Assembly (NCBI GenBank): GCA_960531495.1
Contig: OY482847.1
Coordinates: 29,348,454-29,412,453 of the forward strand
DNA from: Zeus faber
Lineage: Eukaryota; Chordata; Actinopteri; Zeiformes; Zeidae
Direction: 5' to 3'
DNA length: 64,000 bases
The position numbers and the translations under genes were made by a program. The notes beneath the pieces were generated by a model that was given only the letters and a program-made list of their open reading frames with translations, searched no databases and was not told where the DNA came from. Numbering within the stretch: position 1 is the stretch's first letter; each line of letters starts with the position of its first letter. Positions 23,301 to 33,336 of this stretch are shown here, one piece after another.

Positions 23301-25200
23301 GGGTGCTGTTCCCCTCCTGGTACTCTGTCTCAAGGACCCTGAGGTGGCCCTCAAGCGCATCGCTGCCTCCACTCTCAGCGACATCTGTAAGCACAGTCCA
23401 GAGCTGGCTCAGACTGTGCTGGACGCCGGTGCCATGGTACACCTGTACCAGATGATTCTCAGTCCCGACGCTAAACTCAAGGTGAGACATGGCAGCTGTT
23501 TTGCCGATCCTTTACTTTGGGTTTAGGCTTTCTTCTGTCTTCCACTTTGTCAAGAATATTTTTTTTCAACCACGATTTGTTTAGGAAGATGGGGCTGGAG
23601 GTGGATATTTTTATATTGAAATGATAAATGTAGTGAATTTAATAGTGGTAGTTAAAGCAAAAATAAACGTGTCTAATAAGAAACAATAACTAGAAATTAG
23701 TTTGAGCGGGATATGACAATTGTTTTTTTTCCGTCTCTACCTTTCTTGGTTTTCTTGCCCCTCCCCCAAATCCAGAGGCAGGTACTGTATGTCCTCAGCC
23801 AGATCAGTAAGCACTCCACCAGCCTGGCTGAGATGGTGGTGGCGGCAGACATCTTCCTGGTAGCGCTGGCCTGCATCAGGGACCCTGATGAGTACGTCAA
23901 GGAGAATGTTACCATCCTGATGAAAGAGGTGGCCAAACACTCGCCTGAGGTAGCCCACGGCCAGACGCACGTCATAGGTTCAGACAGCACTTGTGAAAAG
24001 GGTCACACAGAGAGTTACCGGTCTGTTTCTCTGTGTGTCTAGCTGGCCCAATTGATTGTAAATTCTGGGGGATTGGCGGCAGTGGTGGACTACCTGGGTG
24101 GTTGCCGTGGAAACGTTTGCTTGTCAGGGATCATGATGCTGGGATATGTGGCAGCCCAAAGTGAGGACCTGGCCATGGCTGTCATTGTAGCCAAGGTACG
24201 TGTGTGTTTGCGGCAATTATCCTCACCACTAGATAATGTAACATAAACGCATTCAACAGAAAGCAATGTGTCTTTAAGGGGAAGAACATCCTCCAGGCAG
24301 GCCTAGTGTGTGTCATCAGTCCAGCACTTTATAGACCACTGTGCTGTGTACCCTCCCGCCCTCCAGGGGGTGTCCCAGCTGGCCATATGCCTGTCTGAGG
24401 AGCCCGAGGATCATGTCAAGGCGGCAACAGCTTGGGCGCTTGGACAGATAGGGGGCCACTCCCCGGAGCACGCCCAGGCTGTGGCTGCAGGCAACCTACT
24501 GCCAAGGCTGCTGGAACTCCACCTGGATGCCAACAGCTCAGAGGACCTGAAGGTCAAGGTGAGTAGAAACAAGTTTTACATGTGAGGCTCATCAAAAGCT
24601 GAAGAACAAGAATGCTAGAAACCAACAACAAAGCCATCTCTCAATCAGAAAATTGAATGATGAGAGACAGAAGTCAAAGGTTGGGCGGCAGATCAACTTT
24701 AAGCATTTTTATACTCAGAGAAGGCATATGCATGGATCAAGCAATGTAAAGAAAGAGGGGACCATAATCTGCATACCTAACCCTCCACTCTTGAACCCCC
24801 CCCACACCTCCCATATCCTGGTTCTCTCAGTGTAAGGAGGCCTTGAAGAACATCCTACAGAAGTGCACTCACCTGGCGGCACTGGAGCCTCTCCTCTACA
24901 ATTCACCCAGCAACATCCTCAAGCGTGGTGTGCCAGTTGAGCAAGGTACCTCTTTTAACCCACTTACTATTAACTGCACAGAAAAAAAATGTGTGTATCA
25001 TGTGTAAACTAGTTTACCAAGGCTATTGGTGGAACCGCTTGGTTGTAAGGGTCTATCTTCCTCTAGGTTTTACACCATGATTGAAAGGCACGACGCCTGT
25101 TCATGGCCAGCACGGGGCTGAAGAAGGTGCAGCAGATCCGGGCTGAAGCCGACTCTGAAACGCAGGACGTCAACTCTATTAATGATTGCTACCCTGAAGA
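20302..25200 (+). CDS. spag6: Sperm-associated antigen 6 (PF16), armadillo-repeat protein; 3' end broken
   Basis: SPAG6 is a central-pair protein of the 9+2 axoneme, needed for sperm and ciliary motility. Exons seen: 20302-20397, 20515-20681, 22928-23111, 23276-23481, 23776-23949, 24043-24195, 24367-24558, 24831-24945 and from 25067. All have GT-AG borders and compatible phases up to the eighth. The translation follows human SPAG6 (509 residues) closely from VFEQYQKSR onward, with armadillo repeats such as EAAAWALGYIARHN and KAATAWALGQIGGHSPEHA. The eight-codon first exon was not found. The end is damaged: the 24831-24945 exon is 2 bp shorter than the conserved frame needs (at about 24924-24926), the last exon has TGA at 25082-25084 where human has serine, and the usual C-terminus after CYPEEIV is lost. 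The readable product would be about 440 residues. It could be a decaying paralogue, a truncated allele, or an assembly error. Confidence 0.85.
21754..22310 (+). repeat. Three tandem ~240 bp units with tRNA-like A and B boxes
   Basis: Three diverged units in the spag6 intron start with tRNA A-box-like motifs (tggcgtgatgg at 21754, tggtggtacaatgg at 21993, ggtggcgtgatgg at 22242). Each has a B-box-like motif 25-50 bp later: GTTCAAGTC at 21798, ggttcatatcc at 22026, ggttcgatcgc at 22300. Between units there are shared phrases (for example gaaagccagcaac / gaaagccggcacc). This is a tRNA-derived tandem repeat or clustered SINE relatives; the boxes are degenerate and no tRNA cloverleaf is claimed. 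Confidence 0.6.
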
Positions 25201-26180
25201 GATTGTCTGGTTGATGAGGAAACCTTTGGTGATTGAGACATCAAGACGATTGACAAGACATTGGCACGCATGCTTTGTAATCCATAAATCTGTATTGGCA
25301 TTTAAATGTTTTCTCCTTTGGTGTGAAATTCTTGGGGGAGCAAAACTCTTTCAGCTGGGCCTGAAATGCAGCAACACAGCAGATTAGATAAAATGACGCC
25401 ATGTTTTGGATAGGATAGTTTTGGATGGGAATCTCACAGCTACACCATACACACACATACACACAGTTTCTGTCGACAAACTGTCGTGGGTGTAGAGACT
25501 TGGTCATGATTTGGAACCAACAGTTGTAAGTCAATTGAATAATTTGATGTTGGGGGATCTTGTGTGTTGAATCATGCAACATGATGATTTATACAGTAAG
25601 GATCAATAATAATAGATTAGCTCAATTAGATTGGAGTCAGTTAAATGTGAAGGATATCCCTAATCCCCAAATATAGGGTTTATAAGGTTTCAAATTTACT
25701 TTTTATTTAATATTGTTTTCAAGGTAAGAAATGTGCTTTGCATTTTAACAAAAATCTTTTTGAGTATGCTCTTCAAGATACCAGATGTGTATTTGTCACA
25801 TACATATACATAGGTTGATATATAGCATTTATGTGGCAAATACACATCTGGAATCTTGAAAAGCAAATTGCATTTCCGGTTGTGTTGTGTAAAGGTGTCA
25901 TGATAGGATTGTTTTTGCCAAACGTGTGAGATTTGAGATTTTTGGGAAAATATGCAGCAAAGGATCATATTTATTCAAATGTGTTCTACCTTCAAACGTT
26001 TTAAAAGTCAATACTTAATATACTGCAGATTGATGTCATCACTTGTCATTTTATTTTATACATGAAAACATTGTTGTTTTATCTCTACCTCACAATGTAA
26101 AGACTATGTAAACACACACAGTATAGCAAGCATTTAGTAACTTGACTCAACTAAGATTGGAAGCGAGCCTCCATTAATAC
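25201..26180. other. Intergenic spag6-dnaaf11; inverted repeat at 25772-25860
   Basis: AT-rich sequence without a gene. It contains an imperfect inverted repeat: caagataccagatgtgtatt near 25776 pairs with aatacacatctggaatcttg near 25840, loop of about 30 bp. Confidence 0.5.
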
Positions 26181-26182
26181 AC

Positions 26183-26270
26183 AAGTAGCCCCACCCCTCT
26201 GGGACTGCAGGGGAACGTCATGGGATGCATTTGTGACATCACAACTCCCCCCCCCCCCCCCCCTATAAAA
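26183..26270 (+). promoter_or_regulatory. Repeated module, copy C, with CRE-like site and TATA box
   Basis: A diverged member of the module family. It holds TGACATCA (26234-26241, one base from a CRE) in tttgtgacatcacaactcc, a C run, and a TATA box TATAAAA at 26264-26270. The stretch from the CRE-like site to the TATA box matches copy E at 33244-33270. It lies about 280 bp upstream of the dnaaf11 start codon and is a likely core promoter for it; that use is inferred. Confidence 0.5.
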
Positions 26271-26515
26271 GCTGTGGCAAGCCGCCATAAAAACCCTGGC
26301 AGTAATGCAACGTCATGGAGACTGCTGCAAATAGCCGTTAAACCTCACAGAAGAAGACCATGAAAACCCAAAAAGGTTATGCAAGAGAACAGCAAGGCGC
26401 CATAAAAATCCAAGAAGAATAAGAAGCTGCCAGAAGACGAAATAACTTACAAAGAAGAGTAAAGAATTTGTGGACAATAAGAAAACAGACAAAGGCTCCA
26501 GCTTGTTTGGGTCTG

Positions 26516-26529
26516 GTTTCTATAGTAAC
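26516..26529. promoter_or_regulatory. Perfect RFX X-box just before the dnaaf11 ATG
   Basis: GTTTCTATAGTAAC matches all 14 positions of GTHNYYATRRNAAC. It ends 19 bp before the dnaaf11 start codon, a position where ciliary genes often carry an X-box. RFX control of dnaaf11 is inferred from this. Confidence 0.6.
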
Positions 26530-26547
26530 ACCACAACAGAAACAAAA

Positions 26548-27915
26548 ATGGTCTACATCACGGAGGACATGGTCCGGCGGCGGGCAGAGCACAACGAGGG
26601 TGAGATCTTCTCCCTGGAGGAACTTTCCCTGCACCAGCAGAACATTGAGAGGATAGAACATCTTGACAGGTGGTGCAGAAATCTGAAAATCCTCTACCTT
26701 CAAAACAACCTAATTCCCAAAATAGAGAACGTGAGTCGCCTGAAGAAGCTGGAGTATCTCAATGCCGCCCTCAACAACATAGAGGTGATTGAAAATCTGG
26801 AAGGCTGTGAGAGCCTGCAGAAGTTGGATCTGACGGTGAACTTTGTGGGTCAGCTGAGCAGCGTGAAGACCCTACGACACAACGTGCACCTCAAGGAGCT
26901 TTTTCTGGTGGGAAACCCCTGCACCGAGTTCCAGGGCTACAGGCAGTATGTGGTTGCGATGCTACCACAACTACAGTGGTTGGATGGAAAACAGATCAGT
27001 CGCTCGGAGCGTCTCCGGACCTTCCAGGGTCTGGAGGCTGTCAAGATCCACATTCGGCAGCAGGAAGAGGAATACATGAGGAGGAGAGAGAAGGAGAGAG
27101 AGGAGGTGCAGAGAAACAGAGCAGGAGGAGAGGACAGGAGAAACGAGGAGGAGGAGGAGGAGGGAACAGGATTCAACGGCCTCGGGTATGCTGCCAACAA
27201 TACGAACACAGGGCAGGAGAACGAGGGGACAGGGGAGCAGGAAGAGAAGGAGTTCTGGGAAACGCCGTGTGCCTTCACCCCGGAGTCCAGACTGGAGGCA
27301 CATCGCCACCTAGAGGCCAAGAAAAGAACGAAGACGAAGGAGGCAGAAAATAAGCCACAGGCAGCGAGGACCCTAATCACTGAGGATGGACGAGTTCTGA
27401 ACATCAACCAAGCAAAGCTGGATTTCTCCCTGGCAGAAGACGAAGGCACTCTGATCTTGGACTTGGCGGTGTTCAGACACATGGACACTTCGCTGCTGGA
27501 TGTGGACGTTCAGCCCAGCTACGTCCGTGTGAGCGTCAAAGGAAAGATCTTTCAGCTGGTTCTACCGTCTGAAGTGACACCGGATGGCTGCATCGCCAAG
27601 AGATCCCAAAGCACGGGACACCTGCTGCTAACCATGCCCAAGGCTGCAGGGGAAATCAAAGTGACGAAGACCGTCTCGCTTCCAGCAGAACCACCTCAAA
27701 GCGGCAGGACAGCGGCAGAAAACCGAAGGAATGGAACCAGTCGTGACTTTCTGGAGGTTGGACCCGGAGGGCGGAGGGCGGTGGACCTTGCCAACATCGT
27801 AGCGCCGAGGGTCAGAGTGGGAGAAGGGCCGCTGGAGGTCTGGAGGACGGAGGCAGAGACAGGAGGCTGCACTGAGGACTTCCTGGACTGTCCTGACGTC
27901 CCGCCACTGATATGA
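26548..27915 (+). CDS. dnaaf11: Dynein axonemal assembly factor 11 (LRRC6), intronless
   Basis: A 455-residue protein of the LRRC6/tilB/Seahorse family, which acts in the cytoplasm in pre-assembly of axonemal dynein arms. The start at 26548 (MVYITEDMVRRRAEHNEGEI) aligns with the human N-terminus; the longer open frame from GTG 26470 is not needed. Leucine-rich repeats span about residues 20-140, a charged coiled-coil (QQEEEYMRRREKEREE) about 165-215, and a CS/p23-like domain about 285-365 (FSLAEDEGTLILDLAVF, YVRVSVKGKIFQLVLPSEV). The end (DCPDVPPLI) matches the human end. The human gene has about twelve exons, but here the whole frame is open without introns, which points to an intact retrogene. 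Module C with TATA box and an X-box lie upstream; AATAAA occurs near 28186 and 28239. Confidence 0.93.
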   Translation: MVYITEDMVRRRAEHNEGEIFSLEELSLHQQNIERIEHLDRWCRNLKILYLQNNLIPKIENVSRLKKLEYLNAALNNIEVIENLEGCESLQKLDLTVNFVGQLSSVKTLRHNVHLKELFLVGNPCTEFQGYRQYVVAMLPQLQWLDGKQISRSERLRTFQGLEAVKIHIRQQEEEYMRRREKEREEVQRNRAGGEDRRNEEEEEEGTGFNGLGYAANNTNTGQENEGTGEQEEKEFWETPCAFTPESRLEAHRHLEAKKRTKTKEAENKPQAARTLITEDGRVLNINQAKLDFSLAEDEGTLILDLAVFRHMDTSLLDVDVQPSYVRVSVKGKIFQLVLPSEVTPDGCIAKRSQSTGHLLLTMPKAAGEIKVTKTVSLPAEPPQSGRTAAENRRNGTSRDFLEVGPGGRRAVDLANIVAPRVRVGEGPLEVWRTEAETGGCTEDFLDCPDVPPLI

Positions 27916-27918
27916 GAC

Positions 27919-28520
27919 TCAAAAAAGACACACAAACTCATTGCAGTAGCTCCCTCTTCTGTGCAGTTGTGTTTAAGGGTCAATGACAGACAAATGTAGG
28001 GTTTAGGGGGGGGGGGGATATGTATGTATTATTTTTTTTGTAAAAGAAAGTGTCTTGTTCATTCATTCTATAAAGTGAAAGTTTTTCGAAAGACTTTCTT
28101 TGTTCGATTTTTGACATTATTCCTTGTATGAGCCACTCAAAAATGTCAGGCGGTACAAGCATAAATCATCATTCATATATTTAAATAATAAATATATTCA
28201 TGAAATATAATATATTTATTGCACTTTTATTCTCTGAATAAATATTCCGATGGTTTTCACACACGGACGTGTTTAGACTCTTAATCCACAAAACTCCCAA
28301 AATGAACCTTATTTTAAAGGTTTCTAACTGAACATATTTTGAAGAGAATTTATATTATCCCTATTTTACATGGCTTTATAGCGTTGTATTTTTATTTAAG
28401 TGATAATTGATTTGTACACATAAGCATCAGCATCATCACTCTATCACCACTACATCACGTCCGTACCCCTATTTTAATACACATGGTGGAAAATACTGTG
28501 TTTATACAGTATATCTCAAG
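27919..28520. other. 3' flank of dnaaf11
   Basis: AT-rich, with two AATAAA hexamers (near 28186 and 28239) fit to end the dnaaf11 transcript. No obvious poly(A) tail of retrotransposition remains. Confidence 0.5.
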
Positions 28521-28845
28521 GTATTACTTGCTGATGAATTAGATTTTAATTGCGGATTTGTTAAATTGTGTCCATTGGTAACTGAATAATATTTCTCTCT
28601 TACTGCCAATTTGCTATGAAATGATCAAACAGTGTGAGAAATGTACACAGAATTAGTCAAATCTGGAAAAAACATCTGCACCTGATTTTTTTTACATTAA
28701 TATTGTATGAACTCTGAATTCAGTGTCCCTACTCATGATTTTCTGGTATAACAGTTCAGTATCATTATCTAATTTATGGTTAATTAACATTATTTGTGGA
28801 GGCATTACTTGAAATTCTTTCCAAAAATGTGTTTATCTGAGAGAA
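28521..28845. repeat. Downstream element shared with ift80, copy 1
   Basis: Homologous to 32698-33053. Shared phrases in the same order include gatgaattaga, ttggtaa, atattgtatgaactctgaa, cagtgtc, ttcagtat and atctgag. The pair lies about 600 bp after the dnaaf11 stop and about 160 bp after the ift80 stop. No coding capacity is seen. Confidence 0.75.
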
Positions 28846-28867
28846 CCAAGATCAAGAACTGAATAGA

Positions 28868-29291
28868 CACACCGATCAGCCACAACATTAAAACCACCAC
28901 TAATATTGTGAAGCAGTTGTGATGCATTGTGTGTTCTGACACCTTTCTATCATAGCAGCATTGACTTTAACAGACGGGCTAGACTTCGCTCCCCACGCTC
29001 ATCAATGAGCCCATGGGCGTCCATAACCCTGTCGCATCTTGGACCACCTTCGGTAGGTACTAACCACTGCAAACCGGGAACACCCCACAAGACCTACGGT
29101 TTTCGAGATGCTCTGTCAAAGTGGCTCAGATCCTTACGCTTGCCCATTTTTCCTGCTTCCAACACATCAACTTCAAGAAGTGACTGTTCACTCGCTGCTT
29201 AATATATCCCACCCCTTGACAGGTGCCACTGGAACGAGATGAACAAAGTTATTCACTTCACCTGTCAGTGGATTTAATGTTGTGGCTGAGT
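28868..29291. mobile_element. Non-autonomous DNA element with TIRs, copy 2
   Basis: Begins acaccgatcagccacaacat and ends ggatttaatgttgtggctga, giving terminal inverted repeats of about 25 bp around 420 bp. It is a longer relative of 18490-18752, with the same internal block near its right end. It appears inserted between the shared downstream element and module D. Confidence 0.7.
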
Positions 29292-29676
29292 AAGTGATGG
29301 TTTGAGTGTGTCTGCATGAGAACAATTGAAAGATATACGTAGGTTTAGGGTTTGGGAAGAGAGAAGGCCTTCAACACACCTAATGGCTGCATTGACCACT
29401 TCTGTCAATAGAGGCCGGTGTTGAGTCAGCAGGTCTCAAAAACCTTCAAAACGAACAATTCAAAGTTTCAAATTTGCATCCCTAAGCAGATGTACTTTTA
29501 GACTGACTGTCGTTTAGACAGATTGGACACTGAGCTGGAAGTTAAATTTCACTCAGCGGTGTTGCCTGATGTTGAATTGCAAGGCAAGAGTCACAGTTGA
29601 TGACGACATAGTCAACACTGTAATAGTGACCATGAGAGCAGAGTGTCCAACTACAGTATCTGTCAGAACAAACCTG

Positions 29677-29785
29677 GTCACCCTGGAAACGTATGTAAAC
29701 ATATTGGGGGAATTCCCCACATAGCCTCGCCCCATGTGGCTGCAGCCACTGAGCTGTGTCATCATACAATGTCTTTGTGACGTCA
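29677..29785. promoter_or_regulatory. Repeated X-box/CRE module, copy D
   Basis: Contains GTCACCCTGGAAAC (29677-29690; 13 of 14 X-box positions), gtggctgcagccac (29736-29749, a degenerate second palindrome) and a perfect CRE TGACGTCA at 29778-29785. Closest to copy A. Sequence before it (from about 29500) also resembles the sequence before copy E, so the family may extend about 250 bp. It lies about 420 bp before the ift80 start. Confidence 0.55.
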
Positions 29786-29852
29786 AAATCTAACCCTTTA
29801 AAGTTAAGCATTTGGAGGATGGTGAGGATGAGGACACAGATGCATCCGCCAG

Positions 29853-29853
<1 letters not shown>

Positions 29854-29887
<34 letters not shown>
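29854..29887. repeat. (CA)n microsatellite
   Basis: Short CA run between module D and ift80. Confidence 0.9.
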
Positions 29888-29889
<2 letters not shown>

Positions 29890-30205
29890 ATAACATTTAG
29901 CAACAGAAGACGGTGGTAACGCAACATTAAAATTTGATGCAAATCAAGAAAAATTAGTTGCAATCAATTGGCACCGAAGTGAGCCATGACGATCGATTAG
30001 TGATTGGCTGTATTTTCATTGATTTCGGGTGGCATGACCATGCATATTTGATCAAATAGCAGGTGCATGTGTGAAAATGTATGATACTCCATTGCTCAGG
30101 AACCTGGATCTCTGGCAACAATTAGACCGAAAAAAATGCTAGCTTCTGTTGTTGGCCTGCATTAGCTCTGTGGACATTGACAATAAATAGCAACAACATG
30201 CTAAC

Positions 30206-32539
30206 ATGAGATTGAAAACGTCACTGCTGAAGGAACCTAAACATAGGGAACTTGTTAGCTGTGTGGGATGGATCACAGCAGATGAGTTGTACTCCTGTAG
30301 TGAGGATCATCAGATCCTGAAGTGGAACCTACTGACCAGTGAGACCAGCCTTGTGGTCAAGCTTCAAGAGGACATCTATCCCATTTACCTACACTGGTTG
30401 CCTAAGACCATGGGTGGCAAGAAGGTGGTACATGCTGAAATATTTGTTCTCACAAGCACTGATGGGAAATTTCATCTGACTTCAAAGGCAGGGCGGATTG
30501 AGAAAAGTGTCGAAGCACACAAAGGAGCTGTTCTTGCTGGAAGATGGAATTATGATGGGACTGCTCTGATCACAGCTGGAGAAGATGGGCAAATTAAGAT
30601 GTGGTCAAAAAGTGGTATGCTGCGCTCCACACTAGCCCACCAAGGATCTCCTGTGTATTCTGTAGCCTGGGGTCCAGACTCAAACAGAATCCTCTACACA
30701 TCCGGCAGGCAGCTGGTCATCAAACCCCTGCAGCTCAGTGCCAAAGTCATACAGTGGAAGGCTCACGACGGTGTCATTTTGAATATAGACTGGAATTCTG
30801 TCAATGAGCTCATACTCTCAGGTGGAGAAGACTGTAAATACAAGGTCTGGGACAGCTATGGCCTAATTCTGTACTCCTCATCACCTCACGACTACCCAGT
30901 TACCTCTCTGTCCTGGGCTCCGGATGGGGAGGTGTTTGCTGTTGGCTCATTTAACACCCTTCGTCTCTGTGACAAAACTGGGTGGTCCTATGCATTGGAG
31001 AAGCCAAACACAGGCAGCGTGTTCAGCCTGGCCTGGTCGGCAGACGGCACCCAGCTGGCGGGGGCCTGCGGCAATGGGCACGTAATCTTCGCTCATCTGG
31101 TGGAGCAGCACTGGGAGTGGAAGAACTTTGTGGTCACTCTCACCAAGAGGAGGATCATGCAGGTGAGGAACGTGGTGAACGACGCAGTGGATGTGTTGGA
31201 GTTCAGAGACCGGGTCATCAAGGCTTCTCTGGCCCACGGCCACCTAGTGGTCACGCTCTCCCTGCAGTGTTACATCTACAATTCAAAAAACTGGAATACT
31301 CCTCTCATCTTTGACCTTAAGGAAGGGACAGTTAGCCTCATCGTGCAGGCTGAGAAACACTTTCTGCTTGTGGACGGGGTCGGGCTTTACGTGTTCTCCT
31401 ATGAGGGTCGGCTGCTCTGCTGCCTCAAGTTCCCTGGCATGAGAACTGATGTCCTCAACGCCCAGTCTGTCTCCCTTAGCAACGACACCATCGCCATCCG
31501 CGACACAACCGACGAGAAGGTTGTGTTTCTTTATGACGCTTTGACAGGGAAAGCCCTCAGAGAGGGGAAGCCCCTGACTCACAAGTTGGAGGTGGTGGAA
31601 CTTGCTCTTGATCAGTGTGGGCCTTCCAACGAACGGAAGATCGTTTTGATAGACAAGGAGCGTGACCTCTACTTGACCCCTGTACACCGCCTGGGAAGGG
31701 AACACAACATCTGTAAGATTGGGGCAATGGTTCACACCGTTGCATGGAATGACACCGCCAACATCCTGTGTGGCATTCAGGACAACCAGTTCACAGTATG
31801 GTACTACCCCAGTGTTGTCTTCACTGACAGGGAACTGTTGCCCAAAACGCTATACACGAAGGATGGCAGTGAGTTCAGTCGTGCACCCAACATTCTGAGC
31901 TACATGGGCACCAAGGTGACCGTGCGGCAGGGCGATGGATCACTGGTGTACAGCAGTGTGTCTCCTTACCCCGGCTTACTCCACAGCCACAGCGGCTCTG
32001 CTCGCTGGGATGACGCGCTGCGCCTCTGCCGCTTTGCCAAAGACCAATCCCTGTGGGCTTGCCTCGCTGGCATGGCAATGGCCAGCCGCGAACTGGATAC
32101 GGCTGAGGTGGCCTACACTGCCATCAGGGAATTGCCTCGGGTGCAGTACATCAACTTCATAAAGGATCAGCCATCCAAGGAGTCGTCTGTGGCCCACATT
32201 CTGCTGTTCAGTGGTCACATCCACGAGGCTGAGTCCACTCTGCTACAGGCTGGTCTCACCTACCAGGCCATTCGGGTCAACATCAACCTCTACAACTGGG
32301 AGAGGGCGCTGGAGCTGGCGGTAAAACATAAGACCCACGTGGACACTGTGCTGGCCTACAGAGAAAAGTTCCTCCAGAGGTTTGGCAGGAAGGAGACAAA
32401 TAAGAGGTTCCTGCAGTACTCTGAAGGGGTGGAGGTGAATTGGGAGAAGATTCAGGCAAAGATAGAGATGGAGCTCTCCAAAGAGAGACAAAGAACAGCC
32501 ACTGCCTACGTCAGAAGCAGCATGGCTTTGCGCTGCTGA
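30206..32539 (+). CDS. ift80: Intraflagellar transport protein 80, intronless
   Basis: A 777-residue protein, the same length as human IFT80, and similar along its whole length (from [19 protein letters not shown] to [14 protein letters not shown]). IFT80 is an IFT-B subunit that carries cargo along cilia. The N-terminal ~570 residues form WD40 propellers ([39 protein letters not shown]), and the C-terminal part is an alpha-solenoid ([20 protein letters not shown]). The human gene has about twenty exons; here the entire frame is open with no intron, so it is most simply an intact retrogene. Module D lies upstream, and a 12-of-14 X-box-like site (ggatctctggcaac) is at 30106-30119. The downstream element is shared with dnaaf11. 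No stop, frameshift or missing domain is seen, so it is probably functional. Confidence 0.95.
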   Translation: MRLKTSLLKEPKHRELVSCVGWITADELYSCSEDHQILKWNLLTSETSLVVKLQEDIYPIYLHWLPKTMGGKKVVHAEIFVLTSTDGKFHLTSKAGRIEKSVEAHKGAVLAGRWNYDGTALITAGEDGQIKMWSKSGMLRSTLAHQGSPVYSVAWGPDSNRILYTSGRQLVIKPLQLSAKVIQWKAHDGVILNIDWNSVNELILSGGEDCKYKVWDSYGLILYSSSPHDYPVTSLSWAPDGEVFAVGSFNTLRLCDKTGWSYALEKPNTGSVFSLAWSADGTQLAGACGNGHVIFAHLVEQHWEWKNFVVTLTKRRIMQVRNVVNDAVDVLEFRDRVIKASLAHGHLVVTLSLQCYIYNSKNWNTPLIFDLKEGTVSLIVQAEKHFLLVDGVGLYVFSYEGRLLCCLKFPGMRTDVLNAQSVSLSNDTIAIRDTTDEKVVFLYDALTGKALREGKPLTHKLEVVELALDQCGPSNERKIVLIDKERDLYLTPVHRLGREHNICKIGAMVHTVAWNDTANILCGIQDNQFTVWYYPSVVFTDRELLPKTLYTKDGSEFSRAPNILSYMGTKVTVRQGDGSLVYSSVSPYPGLLHSHSGSARWDDALRLCRFAKDQSLWACLAGMAMASRELDTAEVAYTAIRELPRVQYINFIKDQPSKESSVAHILLFSGHIHEAESTLLQAGLTYQAIRVNINLYNWERALELAVKHKTHVDTVLAYREKFLQRFGRKETNKRFLQYSEGVEVNWEKIQAKIEMELSKERQRTATAYVRSSMALRC

Positions 32540-32697
32540 CCTTACAAATCGATTTCTGTTTCTGAATTCAAAGATTTCACAATGACCTTTTGTAATTTGT
32601 CTCAGGCCCAGTGCGGTGAAGCATTTTCTCTGTCAATATGTAAAGCTTATTGAGTATGAAGTTAATGCAGTGCACTTACACATAAAAACATCTAAAT

Positions 32698-33053
32698 GTA
32701 TTACTTATAGTGATGAATTAGATATTAATAACCGATTTGTCAAATTTATACAATTGGTAATTGAGTAGTAATTCATCATTAATCTCATTATTACTAACTT
32801 GTTTTGAATTCTGTGTCCATCAAGTATTTAAAACGAAAGATGTGGGGGAAATACACACTTAATCAGTCAATCCTGGACTAAAAATGTGATTTTTATTAAA
32901 TGAATATTGTATGAACTCTGAACTCAGTGTCATGACCAATGATTTACTACTATTTATATTATAATAACGACTTCAGTATTGTTAGCTAATTGTTTATTAA
33001 CAGTGTGTTGTGAACTGAACCTGGAAATTATTTCCAGATATGTTAATCTGAGG
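32698..33053. repeat. Downstream element shared with dnaaf11, copy 2
   Basis: Homologue of 28521-28845, with the same landmark phrases in order. It begins about 160 bp after the ift80 stop and runs almost directly into module E. It may form one larger repeat together with that module. Confidence 0.75.
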
Positions 33054-33179
33054 TAAAATGTTGTCTTTTATTTTTTATATTATATTTGTTTGACAGATTA
33101 GACTGTTCAGTTGCTGAGCAATCAGTGGTGTCTTCCAATGTGTTGCACAGTAGGAGGTACAGTTTTGTGCGGAGACAGT

Positions 33180-33270
33180 GTTGTCATGGAGACCATGGCC
33201 CCTGGTAGCTGTGGCAACGGCAGGACATCATGCGATGTCTTTGTGATGTCACAACTCCTCCCCTATAAAA
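33180..33270 (+). promoter_or_regulatory. Repeated X-box/CRE module, copy E, with TATA box
   Basis: GTTGTCATGGAGAC (33180-33193; 13 of 14 X-box positions), gtagctgtggcaac (33205-33218; 13 of 14), TGATGTCA (33244-33251; one base from a CRE) and TATAAAA (33264-33270). The CRE-to-TATA part matches copy C. A small open frame starts 67 bp after the TATA box. Confidence 0.5.
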
Positions 33271-33336
33271 AAAATAAGCTGTTTAACTCCAAAAACACCT
33301 TGAAAGTGGATTAAAAATTGCATCTAATTCACATTA

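Noticed and set aside
24101-24114. X-box-like GTTGCCGTGGAAAC (13 of 14)
   Set aside because: It lies in a spag6 coding exon where the codons are explained by the protein (CRGN).
26470-26547. Upstream extension of dnaaf11 (26 extra codons from GTG)
   Set aside because: The family starts at MVYITED (26548), and the extension covers the X-box.
26937-27488. Minus-strand frame across dnaaf11
   Set aside because: Antisense shadow of a conserved coding region.
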